From Siniperca chuatsi (Eukaryota; Chordata; Actinopteri; Centrarchiformes; Sinipercidae), in assembly GCF_020085105.1 (NCBI RefSeq), contig NC_058053.1, positions 18,790,888 through 18,854,887 on the forward strand: a stretch of 64,000 nucleotides of DNA, in the 5' to 3' direction. The notes beneath the pieces are model-generated. The model saw only the letters and a list, made by a program, of their open reading frames with translations, had not been told where the DNA came from and searched no databases. This document shows positions 24,601 through 38,200 of the stretch, one piece after another (the stretch's first letter is position 1; each line of letters opens with the position of its first letter). Position numbers and translations under genes: made by a program.

Positions 24601-27476
24601 TGTAACAGGGGACAGGTCCTCTGGCTTTAAGGCACCATTAAAAAGATGAGTGTGTCCATTTGTCAGGGGTGCTTCCTTCACCACCTGCAGGAAAGGATCT
24701 TCTTTGCCACACTCTTGCATTTCATACATTTTTGAATGGCTCATCACATCCAATGAGGTCTGCAATAATCCGTTTCTGTGAGATAAAGACATGAAGAAGA
24801 GATGTCTTATATTGGAATTAATGTAACAAGATGTTTCAATCGTGTGAGCAAAAACTCTATAATCTCTGATTTAAAAGTGAATTTCTTTTTTAAAACAACT
24901 AAACCATTCCCCCTTATGAGCTTTGCATACTCACATCTTTAATTCCACTTCCTTGGAGCCACTCCAGGCACTGTTGCAAGAGGAGCTGATCTGAGGTTGT
25001 GGTTGGCCAGCTCTCTGGTGCTGGAGATTAGGATGAGGTTTTTGAAGAGTAGACTGTGGGGGCTTGTGGGGGTGCTTTGTGGGGCTTGGGTTAGACAGCG
25101 GGTAGGTGTGTAAAGGGCTTCTGTACCTAGGATCTGTATTGAGGTGACTGGATGCTAAGTGACTTGGTGGAGGGTTAATGAAGCGAGCTACAGAGCTGTA
25201 CTGGATGGACTGAGGTTGGGTGTTGCCTTGGTAAAGTCGGCTGGGGTTAGGGATGGAGTTATTCTGGCAGCTGGATGAGGACTGTTCATGGTTTAGGACA
25301 GAGTGTTGAATGCTGCACTGTGGCAGATGAAGCTTTTGATGGACGCTCAGCTGAAGCAGCTCATGGCTGGGTCCTGCGATCTCTGACGTCTGGCGCAGAG
25401 TCGTGCCAGGGAAGAGTAGGCCTTTCTGTTTAGCATACAGCTGGTACTGTAGGTAAGGCAGGAGACGCCCAGCCTTGATACTGTTTTAAACAAATGACAA
25501 AGTAAAACACAGGGATTTTCAGGTAATATTTTACAATATGATATTAAATGAGCAAAACATGCTAAACTCCTGCTGAACACACCTGTCAGTGATCCACTCT
25601 GGCCTGATGACCTTTTCCCCTTTGAGCTCCTGAATTTTGCTGTTGGGCAAGTTATTGGCGATGATGTGGGTGGTCTTGGAGCGAGAGTAATAGAGGTGGA
25701 ACTGGCCACCATGCAGCATCATCAGTCTGCGTAGCTCATCTGCACTTGGATCTGCTCACAAACAGACAAAAAATAAAACAGTTAACCAAAAACACACAAA
25801 AAAATATTGAATCAGTTTACTGAGAACCCCCCTTGAGTTGATTTATTTCATGAATCATCGTACTATAACATTTTAAGCTGTGTAGCTTGACAATGGCAAA
25901 ATACAATCCCAACTCCATTACGAAGTAAGTAGGCCACCTGACCAGTTACCTGTTCTCAATGGTCAATTAAGTAATCTACACAAGACAGTCAAAAGTCCTT
26001 ATGCTTACTTATAGATCTGCACAAAACATCACAAACACAGGAAACATATACATGAGTAAAAAATAGAGCCAGTAATCACATAAACCTAACCAGAAAGCAT
26101 GTGATTATTTTTCTGGTATTACCCAAATTAAGACATGGCCTGTATGTCCATGACAATAAACATTAACATGGTCATATTGTTAAAAGCATTACAAACCACT
26201 TAGAGCATTATAATAAGGTTCTGTACAGTTTTACCTAAATTAAATTATTATTACAGGTGAGGGGGAAAGAATCGCATGCAGAATGCTTGTTTTTCTCCTG
26301 ATACTCCTTTGGGACATTCTTGGAGAACATTTAAATTACCATTCTGATCTTCAAACTGTTAAAGACCAACTGAAGAAATTGTGAGGGGGAGAAGAGAGAC
26401 AAGCTAGTGATAAGTAAAAATATGGATGTACTGTAGCATAGTGTTACCTGTGTATCCATTGACATAGATGGACACTCCACAGAAAATGTTGGAGCATGCA
26501 CCTTCCTTCTGTTTTTCTCTGGGGGCATCAAGTTTAAACTGTTCGTCCAGCTTAGACACTTTAGCAGCCATGTAGCCGCCCTACAAGCAAGAAGGAGAGC
26601 AGTGACAGAACAAGGTGAGTCACAGTTGGCCACAATACATCTATAAATGATACATGTATAGGGTCTTGATATTCTAGTAGGAATATTACAATGCCTTCTC
26701 TTATGATAGGGTACAGTATCTATATATACACACACTGGCAAGCAACACTGTTTTAATTACATGTATAAAGAATAGACTCTGTATGTATACATTTTTTAGA
26801 AATTGCTGCTTTGTTTTCTAACACGCTTAATTTGCACAGATTACAAACCTGAATTACTGTGTGCATTTTCCTTTACAGACTGTACATACCCTATCAGTAT
26901 GTATGACATTTACATTAAAGGCACATACATGTTGCTGTGTACACATTGCTTTATAATACTTTGCCATTTTAGAGGCATCTTTTCCTCTTCAGTTACACAG
27001 ATATTACATATTGTTTACTTACTGTCAAATGCCTGTATGGTTATACTGCTGTTATTATGGGATGTTATGGGCTATATGCAGATCTCACAGCTGTGTTAAA
27101 GTTTTGCCTTGCAGTCTAGCCTTTACCTAATTAGACAGTGACCAGTGATCAGCTTCAGGCTCATAGCTGTTATAATGAAACTGCAGGGGGTAAAGGAGAA
27201 CAGGGTGGTTCACTAGCAGTTTCCCAGTAGCCTAATACTGTGAAGCTCACTATGCATAAATCATGTAATACCTTTTAACCAACTGCATCATGTTTACTCT
27301 TAACACAGTATTTACAACTGCCCATTCAGCTGCCTATGTGCCTACCTTAAGGTTACACTTCTCTGACAGGGTGGGCATGTCCTCATACTCATAAGATGAC
27401 AGATACTCACCTTTTCAGCCCAACCATTGTCATCATTGGCATTGGCTCTCTTCTTTGTCCACCCATCTCGACTCAT
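18617..27476 (-). CDS. rev1: REV1, DNA repair deoxycytidyl transferase / Y-family scaffold
   Basis: There are 21 coding exons in transcript order: 27411-27476, 26448-26580, 25583-25751, 24935-25480, 23946-24775, 23305-23403, 23060-23176, 22817-22943, 22590-22718, 22337-22491, 22131-22250, 21818-22038, 21540-21712, 21191-21420, 20916-21109, 20541-20825, 19611-19710, 19298-19506, 19028-19178, 18832-18934, 18617-18728. They sum to 4,269 nt, giving 1,422 residues against about 1,250 in human; the excess is in the disordered linker of exons 4-5. REV1 inserts dCMP opposite lesions and recruits other translesion polymerases. A BRCT domain spans about residues 48-130. The template-reading N-digit (SHSRLHQIS) is near 525. 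Catalytic acidic residues are seen in HVDMDCFF (D597) and SCDEV (D750/E751). Two ubiquitin-binding motifs follow (LEALPAELREQVEQ and FAALPKELQEELK). The C-terminal polymerase/REV7-binding domain ends VQQAYGSTLKIP. All phases agree. Confidence 0.97.
19840..20110 (+). repeat. Interspersed repeat in REV1 intron ('attttatttatatagc' family)
   Basis: It starts 'tcaagtcaattttatttatatagcccaa', continues 'tcaagaggctttacaatctgt' and 'aaaatggaggaaacctcag', and ends in sequence about 'gagatccctctcccaggatggacaga'. This word order is common in teleost genomes. It lies between REV1 exons 16 and 17. It is non-coding and unassigned to a superfamily. Confidence 0.7.
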
Positions 27477-28317
27477 ACTGAGCTACCTGAAAGAACAAGA
27501 GGAGCTATTCATCAGTACTGAGTAATGCCAGTCTAAGCTGGATTCAAACAGCAGACTGCACACAGTTTAATGCTTAGTTAATTGTTTAGGTTATTTATAA
27601 AAATATTTATGAGGGAAAATGGACGAATGTGTTTATGATGCACACAAATAGCTTACCATATATCTCGAAATGATGCTGGGTGACATCACTAATCAGATGA
27701 AAGTATGTCAATCATTTTAATATCCATCTTATTGATAAGTTAAATAAGATTAGATCATAACATTTTGGAGAAGTCTACAATTCTTGAGTGAGGCTTTGTT
27801 GCTATTTTAGAAAGCCTTCTCAGGTGCAAGCCAAAGGATACAGACAAGCAGTGGCACTGTCAACAACTGAATTTATTACTGTTGTGTAATGTTAATTCTG
27901 CATAAATGTTATAATATTGGTTTTACGCTCAGGGCAAGAGCTTTGTGTCCAAGGGCATGCCCGGGCAGGTCCTCTACTATTGACAGGTAGGCTACAACAG
28001 AGCCCCATGTGGCACTTTGTCACATTTTTCATGTAAGCAGCTAACATTAGCATAGCCAGCCTATACGATTCTTAGCTAGTTAATCATACATGCCGCTGAG
28101 CCACGACACGACTGTAACATCATGTCAGTTCAAGCAAGCACAAATACGAGTATAACGTTAGTTAAGTGTGTTGCCCGCACTCGCTAACAATGCTGGCAAA
28201 ATCAGCTACCAAACAATGGGTGAGATATATGACTATGTAACTAAAGTGTTAACCCCGCTTGTAAACAAACAACAGTCCTGAGTGATTGTTCGCTAACAGA
28301 AGTCACTTGCTTTTTAC

Positions 28318-28460
28318 CTTTTATCCTGTCAGACTGGGTTGTTCGCCACAGACTTCTCTCTGCAGATACTGCCCAACACAAACGTTGTGTGCGCACTGAT
28401 TACGAGGTAAAACCAAAGCGAAAAGAAAATCCTCCTGACAGTTAGCTCGACTCCTCAACC
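28318..28460 (-). promoter_or_regulatory. REV1 untranslated first exon and promoter
   Basis: A minus-strand donor (AAAG|GTAAAAAG) at 28318 fits a non-coding exon joined to the acceptor 10 bases before the REV1 ATG (exon start 27486). The sequence just upstream carries scattered CpG. The transcription start is not determinable by eye. Confidence 0.5.
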
Positions 28461-31400
28461 CTGACTTTATTCTTCAGAGAACTCCTTTTGGTGAACTGAG
28501 ATCCCCTTATTTTGTCATGCTGCCACGCCATGTCTCTTCAACATTTTTTGCTCACCCTGCCAGTCCTTTAGCTCTCCATTTCTACCGCCTGATCCCTTTG
28601 CTTTCCCTTCTCTCAGTGACAGTCAAGCGAGCGAGGCAGGTAGTTCCGGAGAAAATTTTCAGAATAAAACCTTCGATGACAAGTGAACATTTTGTGGAGG
28701 CGTGTGGTGAATATACTGTCACAGAAAGCATTGGGGAAACGTTAGGTTACATATACAGGGACTGTCCTGCAGGCAGTAAGCCACAATAAATGTATATAAT
28801 GTTAGGTCATCAGACATTAGCTAGCTTTCTACTAGCTAGTCAGCACTAAGCCTATTGAAGTCAACTGGCACACAGCTTGGATGAACAATAAATTAAAAAA
28901 GAGAGGTATCTAAATACTGCTGATGCCAGAACAAGATGTAGTTCTTGTGATGTAGAAACTGAGTCTCAACAGCACTTGTTCATAAATCTGGAAAGATTTG
29001 GAAGCTTTGTCGGAGAAACTCAGTGACATACAGATAGAGGATGTTGACAGTTTATTCTATTTCTTTATAAACAATTCCAAACTTCATTGTGAATCTTTCA
29101 ATTATTCTTGGCATTTTCTTCAGTCACAAAATGATATGTCTCAACAAAATGCTAATCTTGACAGCGTTTTTTATGGATGTGGATACTTATCCTTCTTCTG
29201 TAAAAAAAAAAAATACTATGAAAGGCATGGGATATTTATCTGAATGTGGGATTTTAAACTTGTGACATTCAAGGATATTCAGAAAGAGTCCTCTTCTAGA
29301 TAGAAATTTAGTTTCTTTCGTCCCCTTTTCTTTCTCATTTAAATGTATATATATTTATGTTGTTAAATACTGTTTCTACATAATACAAGTAAGACCCCAT
29401 TATAGGCCTATTGACTTTAACTGTTCCATATTGTGTTTGAAATAATATTTAAAAAACAAATAACAAACTATAACTTATGTTATGTGTATTTTTGTATCTA
29501 TCTTCACACCAGTTTGGTCTGACAATTCCCCTGGGCTAGTCGAGTTCAGAAAAGTAACACATTTTGTCTAGCAAAAAAAAAAAAGTATTTTATATTCAAA
29601 AACAAAATACGCACCACTTCCGGTTGTCTTAGCTAGCTTGATCAAGCTCGTCCCCGGCTTCTTGTTTTTAGCCTCAAGTAGTGTTGCAGTGCTGCCACTA
29701 CACGGGCAACCGAGTGCATGTCACCTGAATTGACCGTATTAAACCACCCACTCTGATACTTTCACACCAATTTACTCATTTGACTCGGCATGAGCAAGAG
29801 ACCCGTTAAGCAGCTGTTAAGCTCTTCGATGTTGAAGCAGCCGTTGGTTATCGCACTAGTCTCTGGCAGATTGTTCACCTTTGAAAATGGTCTCAGTGGC
29901 TTAACTTAAATCAGGACGGTTTGTGCGCACAGGGCTAATGCGCCCACGCCGCCTGCTTTCCTGCGGTAGACAGTCGGTCAAGAGCAGTCTAGGTTTTTTT
30001 GTCGGTGTGTGTACTGTCTGGCACGGTTGTCCTCAGACGGCCCGGCACACACAGCCACTAACGGCCGTGACGCAGAGGCACGTGCGGATTGAACGAGCCA
30101 GCAGCGTAACGGCAGGTTGTGAACATGGTGGTCCGCTCCGACAACCTCACATGGAGACAATATAGGTATAATAACCCTGTACAGTCAGACATTTATAAAA
30201 ATAAAAAAAGCACATTTGTATCTTATGTCACGGCTGCTGTTCATTTCCAGCTCCTGGATTATCATGGAGTGAAATAAGGTCAGGCAGACACTGAACCAGC
30301 ATCAGAAAATGAATACAAAAAGGTAGCCTGCAACCTGGGAGCGAAGTCTCTACATTCAGCTCTTGCGGCTTTGTACGTCACTGCCTGATTTGATTTGGAC
30401 TAACAGACACGTGATCTATTAGATTTTTGAGATCAATTAAGGCAACAAATGGTACATAGCACGAAGAGACATGACTTCAAATCTATTGGCCTACTTAAAT
30501 AATAACAGTCACCTTCAAGTCAAGGACAGTGGGATAAAGTAGGTCATAGTCCAGGGAAAGAAAAAATGTCTGTAGTCTGGCGCTGGATTAGATTTCACAG
30601 AATCAGAGAAACCAGGATGCTATTGACCCAAGGCTTGTCGTGTCCCGAGGAGCCCCCTTATTGGTTGTTCGCTGTTGCTATGGTACCAGACATCATATGT
30701 TGAAGTTTCACGCGCGACGTCTGTGTTGGTGCAGCAGGAAGTAGTTGTGATGTTAAGAGTCAGGGAGTGATGTGTGAGCGTGTAGAGAGAGGGACAACTC
30801 TGCACGACTGGACTGACTAACGAGTCTGACTCACACACACAGTCACTCACGTCAGTGATAGCGAGAAAGACAGAAACAACCTCTGGGATCCTCTTCCTTT
30901 CCCAGACAAATGCATCAATACATTAACACGTGAATGATTGACACCCTGCCATCAAAGTTATGATCAATATAATGACATTAAAAAGATAGTGTGAGACAAT
31001 AAGAGCAGGATAGTCAGTGCGATGCTTCTCACAAACAGGAGGACACTCCAATGACTGACAAGAAAACTGCCACGGATTTAGAAAGCCCATTCTCAACTGT
31101 GGTTTGCTTCGAAACTCAAGATTTGCTGCAGGCAGCGGAGGACATGAGATCACTTTGTGTATTTTTGGGGCATCCTCGTTGCAAAATGTCACACTTTCAT
31201 GGCTCTGAATCACTGCCCACATCTCTTATTTGCTGAGCAATTCAAATAATTTAATAATAATAATAAAAAAAATGGGTGTAATTCAGGCTAACCCTTTCAC
31301 GGGGTAAAACAAAACACATTTTCTTTGGTTTGGTTACCATCATCCAGATGATTTTGAGGAATGTTTTGGCCCATACCTAGATGACCCTATAATCCTTCAG

Positions 31401-31670
31401 CTGAAGTTGAAACATGAAAATTACCAAAACTAGAGGCAAAAGATTATCACCTTGATAGTGATGTTATGTTACCTGTGTCTCTCATCCTGTAAGAAGGCTG
31501 TACATTTAAAAATGCATACTCCTGAACCAGACCCAAGACCGTAAACTTACCGAGAGCAAGTCTGAGTGACCGCTTCAAACTTCATTATTCATTACATAAT
31601 CCCTCACTCAAAACAGGGACATAAAATACATTTTGCATAAAAGGGATGTTAACAACTAGACTCACCAACA
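28461..31670. other. Gap between REV1 promoter and AFF3 3' end
   Basis: No gene was recognised. The part at 29600-30170 is noticeably CpG-rich and contains an ETS-type ACTTCCGG at 29616-29623. A CCAAT box (reverse, 30660-30664) and an RFX X-box-like GTTGCTATGGTACC (30674-30687) lie further on. A 39-codon ATG frame at 29790-29909 (begins MSKRPVKQLLSSSMLKQPLV) follows the ETS site but resembles nothing I know. Confidence 0.5.
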
Positions 31671-31671
31671 T

Positions 31672-32299
31672 TTTATTCTCTTGTATTTTTTCTTTTTTTT
31701 TCTAAAAACAGATCCATCAAATATTGCACAGTAAAAACACATAAACGTGGAAATATCAGAGATTTAAAAAGAGGAGTCATTAAAACCTTCATTAGAAAAT
31801 GATGCAGACACGTTTTCTACTTTGGAGAAAGTGGTATATGATTGGTTGGTCTTTTTAAAACATCTTCTTCTGTTTTGGCCCCAGAGAAACAATCCGCTTG
31901 ATAATGATTAAATCCAAAGTATGAAAAAGGCTTCACACATGAAATTGCACACACAACTGTATGAGAGTACTGTTTCTGTCCTCATGGGACATTTGGCAAA
32001 TTATTAAAGACTTCACATCCATAGCGCACACAACTCTTCGGGTTAATCCAATGACGAGGAAGAATGTGCATGTAGTTCAGCTGTGAGAAGTTAAGAGATT
32101 GCTCCTTCAGAATGCTTTATAAGACTCGGATGGCGAGCACCCCGGCATCCTATGAGGATGATCAGGCTCCATGGGATTTCATCCAACTCCATTTCACACA
32201 GCTCAGTAGGTATCAGTGCTGTCCTGTCAGCTGCATAGAGATCCAGATTTTTGTCTCTTCTAAGATCCAGTGGGCAGGTTAAAGTAAATCCTCTCCTTG
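31672..32299 (-). other. AFF3 3' UTR with poly(A) signal
   Basis: After the AFF3 stop codon the minus strand runs about 620 bases to an AATAAA at 31672-31677. No further coding frame is present. Confidence 0.55.
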
Positions 32300-35200
32300 T
32301 TAGTTAAGTTTGGCACTAATGCGTATCCACTGAAGAGCCTGTCTGGTGTATTGGACTGCGTGAGCGATGCTACTGTGAAGAGTCAATGGCCCAGACAAAG
32401 TATTCAAGTAGTTGAAGAACTCTGTAATGAAAATGGAAGACAGCGCTCTTAAAACATCTCTCACTGGGTGTTCAAACAGATTCATTTGACATATGTGGCT
32501 TATTTTCACGTAAATAAATAAACATACATTGGATGTGTCTGTGCGGCTCAGAGGTGCGTCCATACCTTTATTCTCCTTTGCAAGGTTGTCTGCCACCTCC
32601 CAGTACTCATAGCTATACAGGACACTGTTGGTAATGTTCAGGTGATTTGCTGCCATCTGGTGGATACGTTGGGGAATGCTTATGAGAGAAGGGAAGGCGC
32701 TGCCCCCGTGCGAACCCCGTCTGAGGTGTTTGGCATCAGGGGAGAGTGAGGAAGGGGGTCTTCCTGTATCCCTGGGAGTGAAAACACATGTACAACAGAG
32801 TGATGGTGATCAGTGACTGGAACAAAAGCAAATGAATTAAACAGAGAGCCTGTAATATAAAGTCAGCTTTATCAGCTTTATTGGCCAAGTATGTGCACAC
32901 ACACAAGGAATTTGACTCTGGTTTTAAGTTGCTCACAATGTACTTACACACAGAACAGTTTACAGGAAGATAGAAATAAAGCTAAAACAAGGACAACAAA
33001 GCTGAACTATTATGTACATACAAGTAGGCAAAAAATAGGTGTATATATAAAAAGCAACAATGAACAACAACATACAATGTCTATATACAAGTCAAGTGTT
33101 CTGTAGGTTGTAAACAAATACAAATAGTGCAAAGGAATAAATACTGAATGGGTAAAGTACTAGATTTTACTAAACTTTATTTATGAAGTGGGTTGTTATG
33201 TACAATATGCATGTATACATGTCTATTTACAATATATACAGCATGCAGGATTTATAGATGGATGATACGTACATGTTAAAGTGTTTGTTTTAAAGTGTAA
33301 ATATATCATTTATAATTTCTAGGTAAGTGGATGTTTTAGTGTTACGTGTATCCAGTGTATCCACTTACTTCCCAGAGTCATTCCAATCGGGTGGTGTAGA
33401 AGGCACTTTGGGAGAACTCTGTAATTACACAATAAACAAGGCTAAAAGTCATACAAACCCAAATGTTTACATTCTATCAAAAACTGCTCAGAATTTGAAG
33501 GAACAATACAATTTCCTCTATGGAAATGTCTCTATGTAAAAGGCGAATCAGTTTTTAGATATACCTTAAAGTAGTCCAGCAGAACTTTGGAGTATTTCAG
33601 TGCATGGTCCTTCTTTAAACGAAACATTTGCCAGTAAAGGAGGGCAAGGCATCGGAAACTGTGGGCACACAAGCAGGAGTCAAATAGACTAAGACGGACC
33701 ACAAATCATTCTCAAAATGCAGGTCCTTCAGCGTGACGATAGATGTGGCATAAAGAGAGGAGAAGACATACGCACCACAGAACCGACAGCTGTTTGTCTT
33801 CCTGTCTCGCCCCAGGGCCAGTGTGGCTCTTCAGCCTCATCGCGTACCTTAAGACACAGGACTGTTAACAATGGAGCTGCAGTTCATGTATATGTGTCTG
33901 TTTGCCTCTATGTCCAAATTTTTTTGCATGAATGTGTAATTCACCTAATAAGCTCTACTGTCTCTGAGTACATGGTATAAGGAGACTTTGCCTCTAGTGG
34001 CCCTTCCTCCATTGCTTTTCCACATTCCATGAAGGAGAGAGCGGCATCAATGTAATTCACAGCCTTCCCCAGCTTGTCCACCTGGAAAAAAAGAAATCCA
34101 ACATAGGCAAAGACGTTAGTAAATATTAAAGGAATACTTTTAAATTTTAGTCTTAAGTATCTAAAAACAAGTAGGAATTAGCTGAGAAGGTCTTCAAGTC
34201 ATTTAGTAGAGAGATTTATCCAGGGCGTGTTTAGCCTAGCTTAGCACAAAAACTGCACACAGGGGGAAAAAATTTTAGGTAATTTGACACAGGCCTTCTG
34301 GTTGACCATATTTAATGTTTCTCTGTGAAGCACTCTGTATCTTCCCTGGAAACAAATGTGCTATGTAAATAAGTGTTGTTTGCTTGCTCACTGAACACGG
34401 AGATTCAACTGTTGCCAAACTCCAATCTTACTCCAAGTAAGAAAGCAAATGGTTGTATTTCCCAAAATGTTGGGAGTATTTCTTAAATGATTGTACAACA
34501 TCCCAATTTCTCTTCACTGTCGATAATTTATATTTCAATCAAAGATCAAGGACTCACCATTGCGTCTGCACGGTGCTTCATCCTTTTAGCTTCATGTAAG
34601 TAGTACTCAGCATGATGTGGACTAGGAAGATGGCCAGAAACACAGAATTTCTTTTTTAAAAAGTGCAGTGCAGTCACAGTGTTTTATGTCATCAGTAAGT
34701 CACAATACCCAGGTGTCTGGTGAGTCTGTATCTGACAAACATTAAGCAGTGTGGGCTACGCAGTGATGCACTGTGTGGACTTTGTATGATTGCTCACATT
34801 TCATGGTTTGGCATGGCCCCCCTGTGTCCTGCAGGGCCCCAGGACTCGGATGGTGGTTGGGGCTGCCTTGACACTTTTACACATTCCACCTCCATCTTGG
34901 GCTGAGTGTTCAGATCAAAAATAGGTGAAATTAACCAAAAGGCTGCAAGCAGTGGAGTTGGGACGACCTAAACAAGTACTTTTATCACCTTTATAGCAGA
35001 ATCTCTATTCTTGTCTCTGTTCTTGTGGACATGGACGTGATGCTGCTCCGAGGTCTTTGTTTTGGGGGGAGGCTTGTTGGACTCGGGGCTGTCGGACAGT
35101 GGAGACAGGGGAGACAATGGCCTCTTGCTGTCCAAGTACTCTTCCAAGTACCTGCAAGAACACACACCCACATATGTACATTGACACATACACACATAAT

Positions 35201-38200
35201 ATGGGATGCAAATATAAATATACTTGTTGTATTTGTGCATACAGTATGATTGCACATGCATACATGAGACAAAGTGGTGTGTTTGGTGTTGTCTTACCCG
35301 TTGTGTGTGGTCTCAGTCACAAAGTTGAGCTCTGCTGTGTGAGATGAAGACTCAGTGCAGCCTGAGAGGTCATTTGCATGAGGAATACTCCTCTTGCTTT
35401 CTCTCTGTGACACACCATTCTCCAACTGGTCACACACAAACACACACATTCATGCTTTGAAGAACTATATTGATGCTTTCCGCCTCATATTCATGCATGA
35501 AAACGTGCAGACACACATCAAATTCAACAGAGAAGAAAAGTAAATATACATGTTGTCTACCTTGCGTTTCCTTTTGCTGTCTTTCGTCAGAGTCTCAGGG
35601 ACAGACAGGTGTTTCATAGCCTCTCTTTGCTTGTTCTTGGTCGATGAAGAGGAGGGAGAAGAGGAGGATTTTTTTAAAGTGGAACTAGTAGTGCTGTCTG
35701 GGACCCTTTTGAGAAGACAGAGGTCTATCTGCACCACCAGATTTCTAAGCCCTCGCTGGGAAGACGCTGTAGCCTTGTCACCTCGCCCAAATGGGACCAG
35801 GGTGTAGAGTTTTTTCTTCCCCACACTCTGCTGCTCCTCACTTGGATTACCTGAGGTGGGTCCTCTGGGGTGCACCACCTTTGGCCTGTTGGCATCAGGT
35901 CTGCCTGGGCCTTGTTGCCCTCTCTTGGGGAGTCTCTTGTGGGAGGTAGAGTCCGCTGGAACTTTGGTGATCGGAGCCTGATATTCAGATTCTGAATCTG
36001 ACTTTGAAGAGGAGGAGGCAGAGGATGAGGAGGATCGTCTACGAGGAGTTGGGGAACGTGACGAAGGAGGTGATGGGTCTTGCTGTAACTCTTTCTCCTC
36101 CTCACTTCTCCCTCCCTTTTTTGTCCTCCCCTGGTGGTGCGAGTCGTCTTGAAGGCTGTGTCGCTCTGTGTTGGCAGGCTGTCTCTGTTTGGCCTGGACT
36201 GTTTGCCATTCGCGTCTATGTTGCTGCTCCCTCCTCCTCCTGTTTTCCCCTCTTGCTGTCTTCTCTCTCCTTCTCTGCCTCTCTATCACTCCCTCCTCCT
36301 CCTCTTCCTCCTCCTCTTCTTCCGCCGAACTCTCGATCCAGGGACGTCTCAGTAGCTGCTCCTCCGCCAGCCTCCTGTCTTCCTTTCTCTCCTGTTTCCC
36401 TTGTTGTTTTTGCCTATGTCTGTCCTCTTTTCTCTCTGGTTTTCTCCCCTCTGCTTGGGTCAGATTATCTCCTCTGTGTTCCACCTCCTGTTCCTTGGAC
36501 TGGGATTTCTTCTGTGTTGTTTTTGTATGGTTAACATGCGCAGGAGTTGGGGCTGTAGCCTCCCAAGACTTGGTTCTAGGTTTTAGACTAGGGTTTGATC
36601 TAGAGTTCAACCCAGTATTAGAATTAGTAGCAGCTTTAGAGGTAGATTGGGAACAACCAGAGTTGGTTTCGCGACTAGTGGGGACCAAGTGCTTTGCTGT
36701 TGCGGGGCTATGTTGGGAGCTAGCTTGAAACAGAGGCCTGGATTTGTGGTTGGAGTTGTGGTTAGATCTGCTACTCTGGGTTTGCTCAAAATGTGATGTG
36801 TGTTTGGCTTTGGGAGCCTCAGCGAGCTGTTTAGAACTTGGATAAATGTTAGGCTTGGGTCTAGATTTATGGCTGTGACTCTGGTTAGAGTTTAAAACAG
36901 CAGAAACCTTGGATTTGCTTTGGCTTTGGTCTTGGTCCTGTGTGGGCCGAGTCTTGGGCCTGTGCTGATGAGTTGGCTGAGTATGAGTACTGTTTGTAGG
37001 CTTGCTCTTGGTGTCGGTGTTAGGCAATGGGGTAATCCATGACCTATTTTTTGTCCTGTGGGGAGTGGTTGTTAGGCTAGGTTGTGTTTGGTTCTGACTC
37101 TGAACCTCAGGGTAGTGACGGACCCTGGAAGAAGCAGGAAGGCTGGGACTGGGGCTTCTTGGAGGTTCTCTAGGTATAGGACTATGGCTGGCTCTCGGGC
37201 TCCCACACGGACTGGGGCAAACACTTGGAACTGGACTGGGGATAGGGCTGTGCCTCGGGCTAGGGCTTGGACTTGGGCAGGTGCTAGGAAATGGGCTGGG
37301 GCTAGGGCAGAAGCTATAACCAGGGCTAGGTAGGGGGCTGTTGTTGTGGCTGTAATTGAACTGTGGGCTGGGAATAGGGCTTTGGCTAGGGCTGTATTCC
37401 CGATTGCTGTTCCAGGATCTGGCTGGAGATGGGGCTCTTTGGGTGCGGGGAGAGGGAAGGCGTCCTGGAATGCTCTGAGAGGGGTCCTGTTCACTACTGG
37501 CAGATTTTTTCCGGGACTTCTTCAGCCATTTATCCAACTGCCACTGGGCAGCAGAGGGGGGATCAGTCTTAAGAAAGCACAGAAAAAGCGAGAAACAAAT
37601 TTCAAATATTAATCATAAACTAGATGAATTAAAATTGAATCTTTGCTAATAGTGAGGCTTTACACATACATATGCAGTGATGGACAAGCCTAGGTAGATC
37701 CTTTAGTAGTAAAAGTAATAATACAACAATGTAAAAAATAGTATGTTACAAGTAAAAGTCCCACATTAAAAATCTGAGTATTTTCAATAAAACTTACTGA
37801 AAGTATCAAAAGCAAAAGTACAAAAGAATGTTCCCTTTCATAGTTACTGTATATAATGATTATATTACTGGACTATTATTACAGATGTATTAATGTGTAA
37901 GTAGCATTTTATTGCTGCAACTGGTTGAAAAGCAGCTAATTTTAATATATATACACACACACACACTTTATATACTGTTGGGGCAGTTCAGCCTCTAACA
38001 GTTCAAAAACCCCAATCTTTTAAAGACAATTCTGGCTATAATTGGTTCCTAAAAAGTCTGTTAGTGCAGTAAGAGTATGTCAACCTGTTATTAAATATAA
38101 ATATAAATGTAGTGAAGTAGAAGTATAAAGTAGCAGGAAATGGAAATACTCAAATAAAGTACCTCAAAATTGCACCTGAGTACAATACGTGAGTAAATGT

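Noticed and set aside
30923-31236. Overlapping frames on both strands upstream of the AFF3 3' end
   Set aside because: Neither resembles a known protein nor has a convincing exon structure.
36004-36728. Long plus-strand frames rich in Leu, Ser and Cys
   Set aside because: They are antisense to the low-complexity AFF3 exon 9; repeat-rich coding sequence often leaves the opposite strand open.
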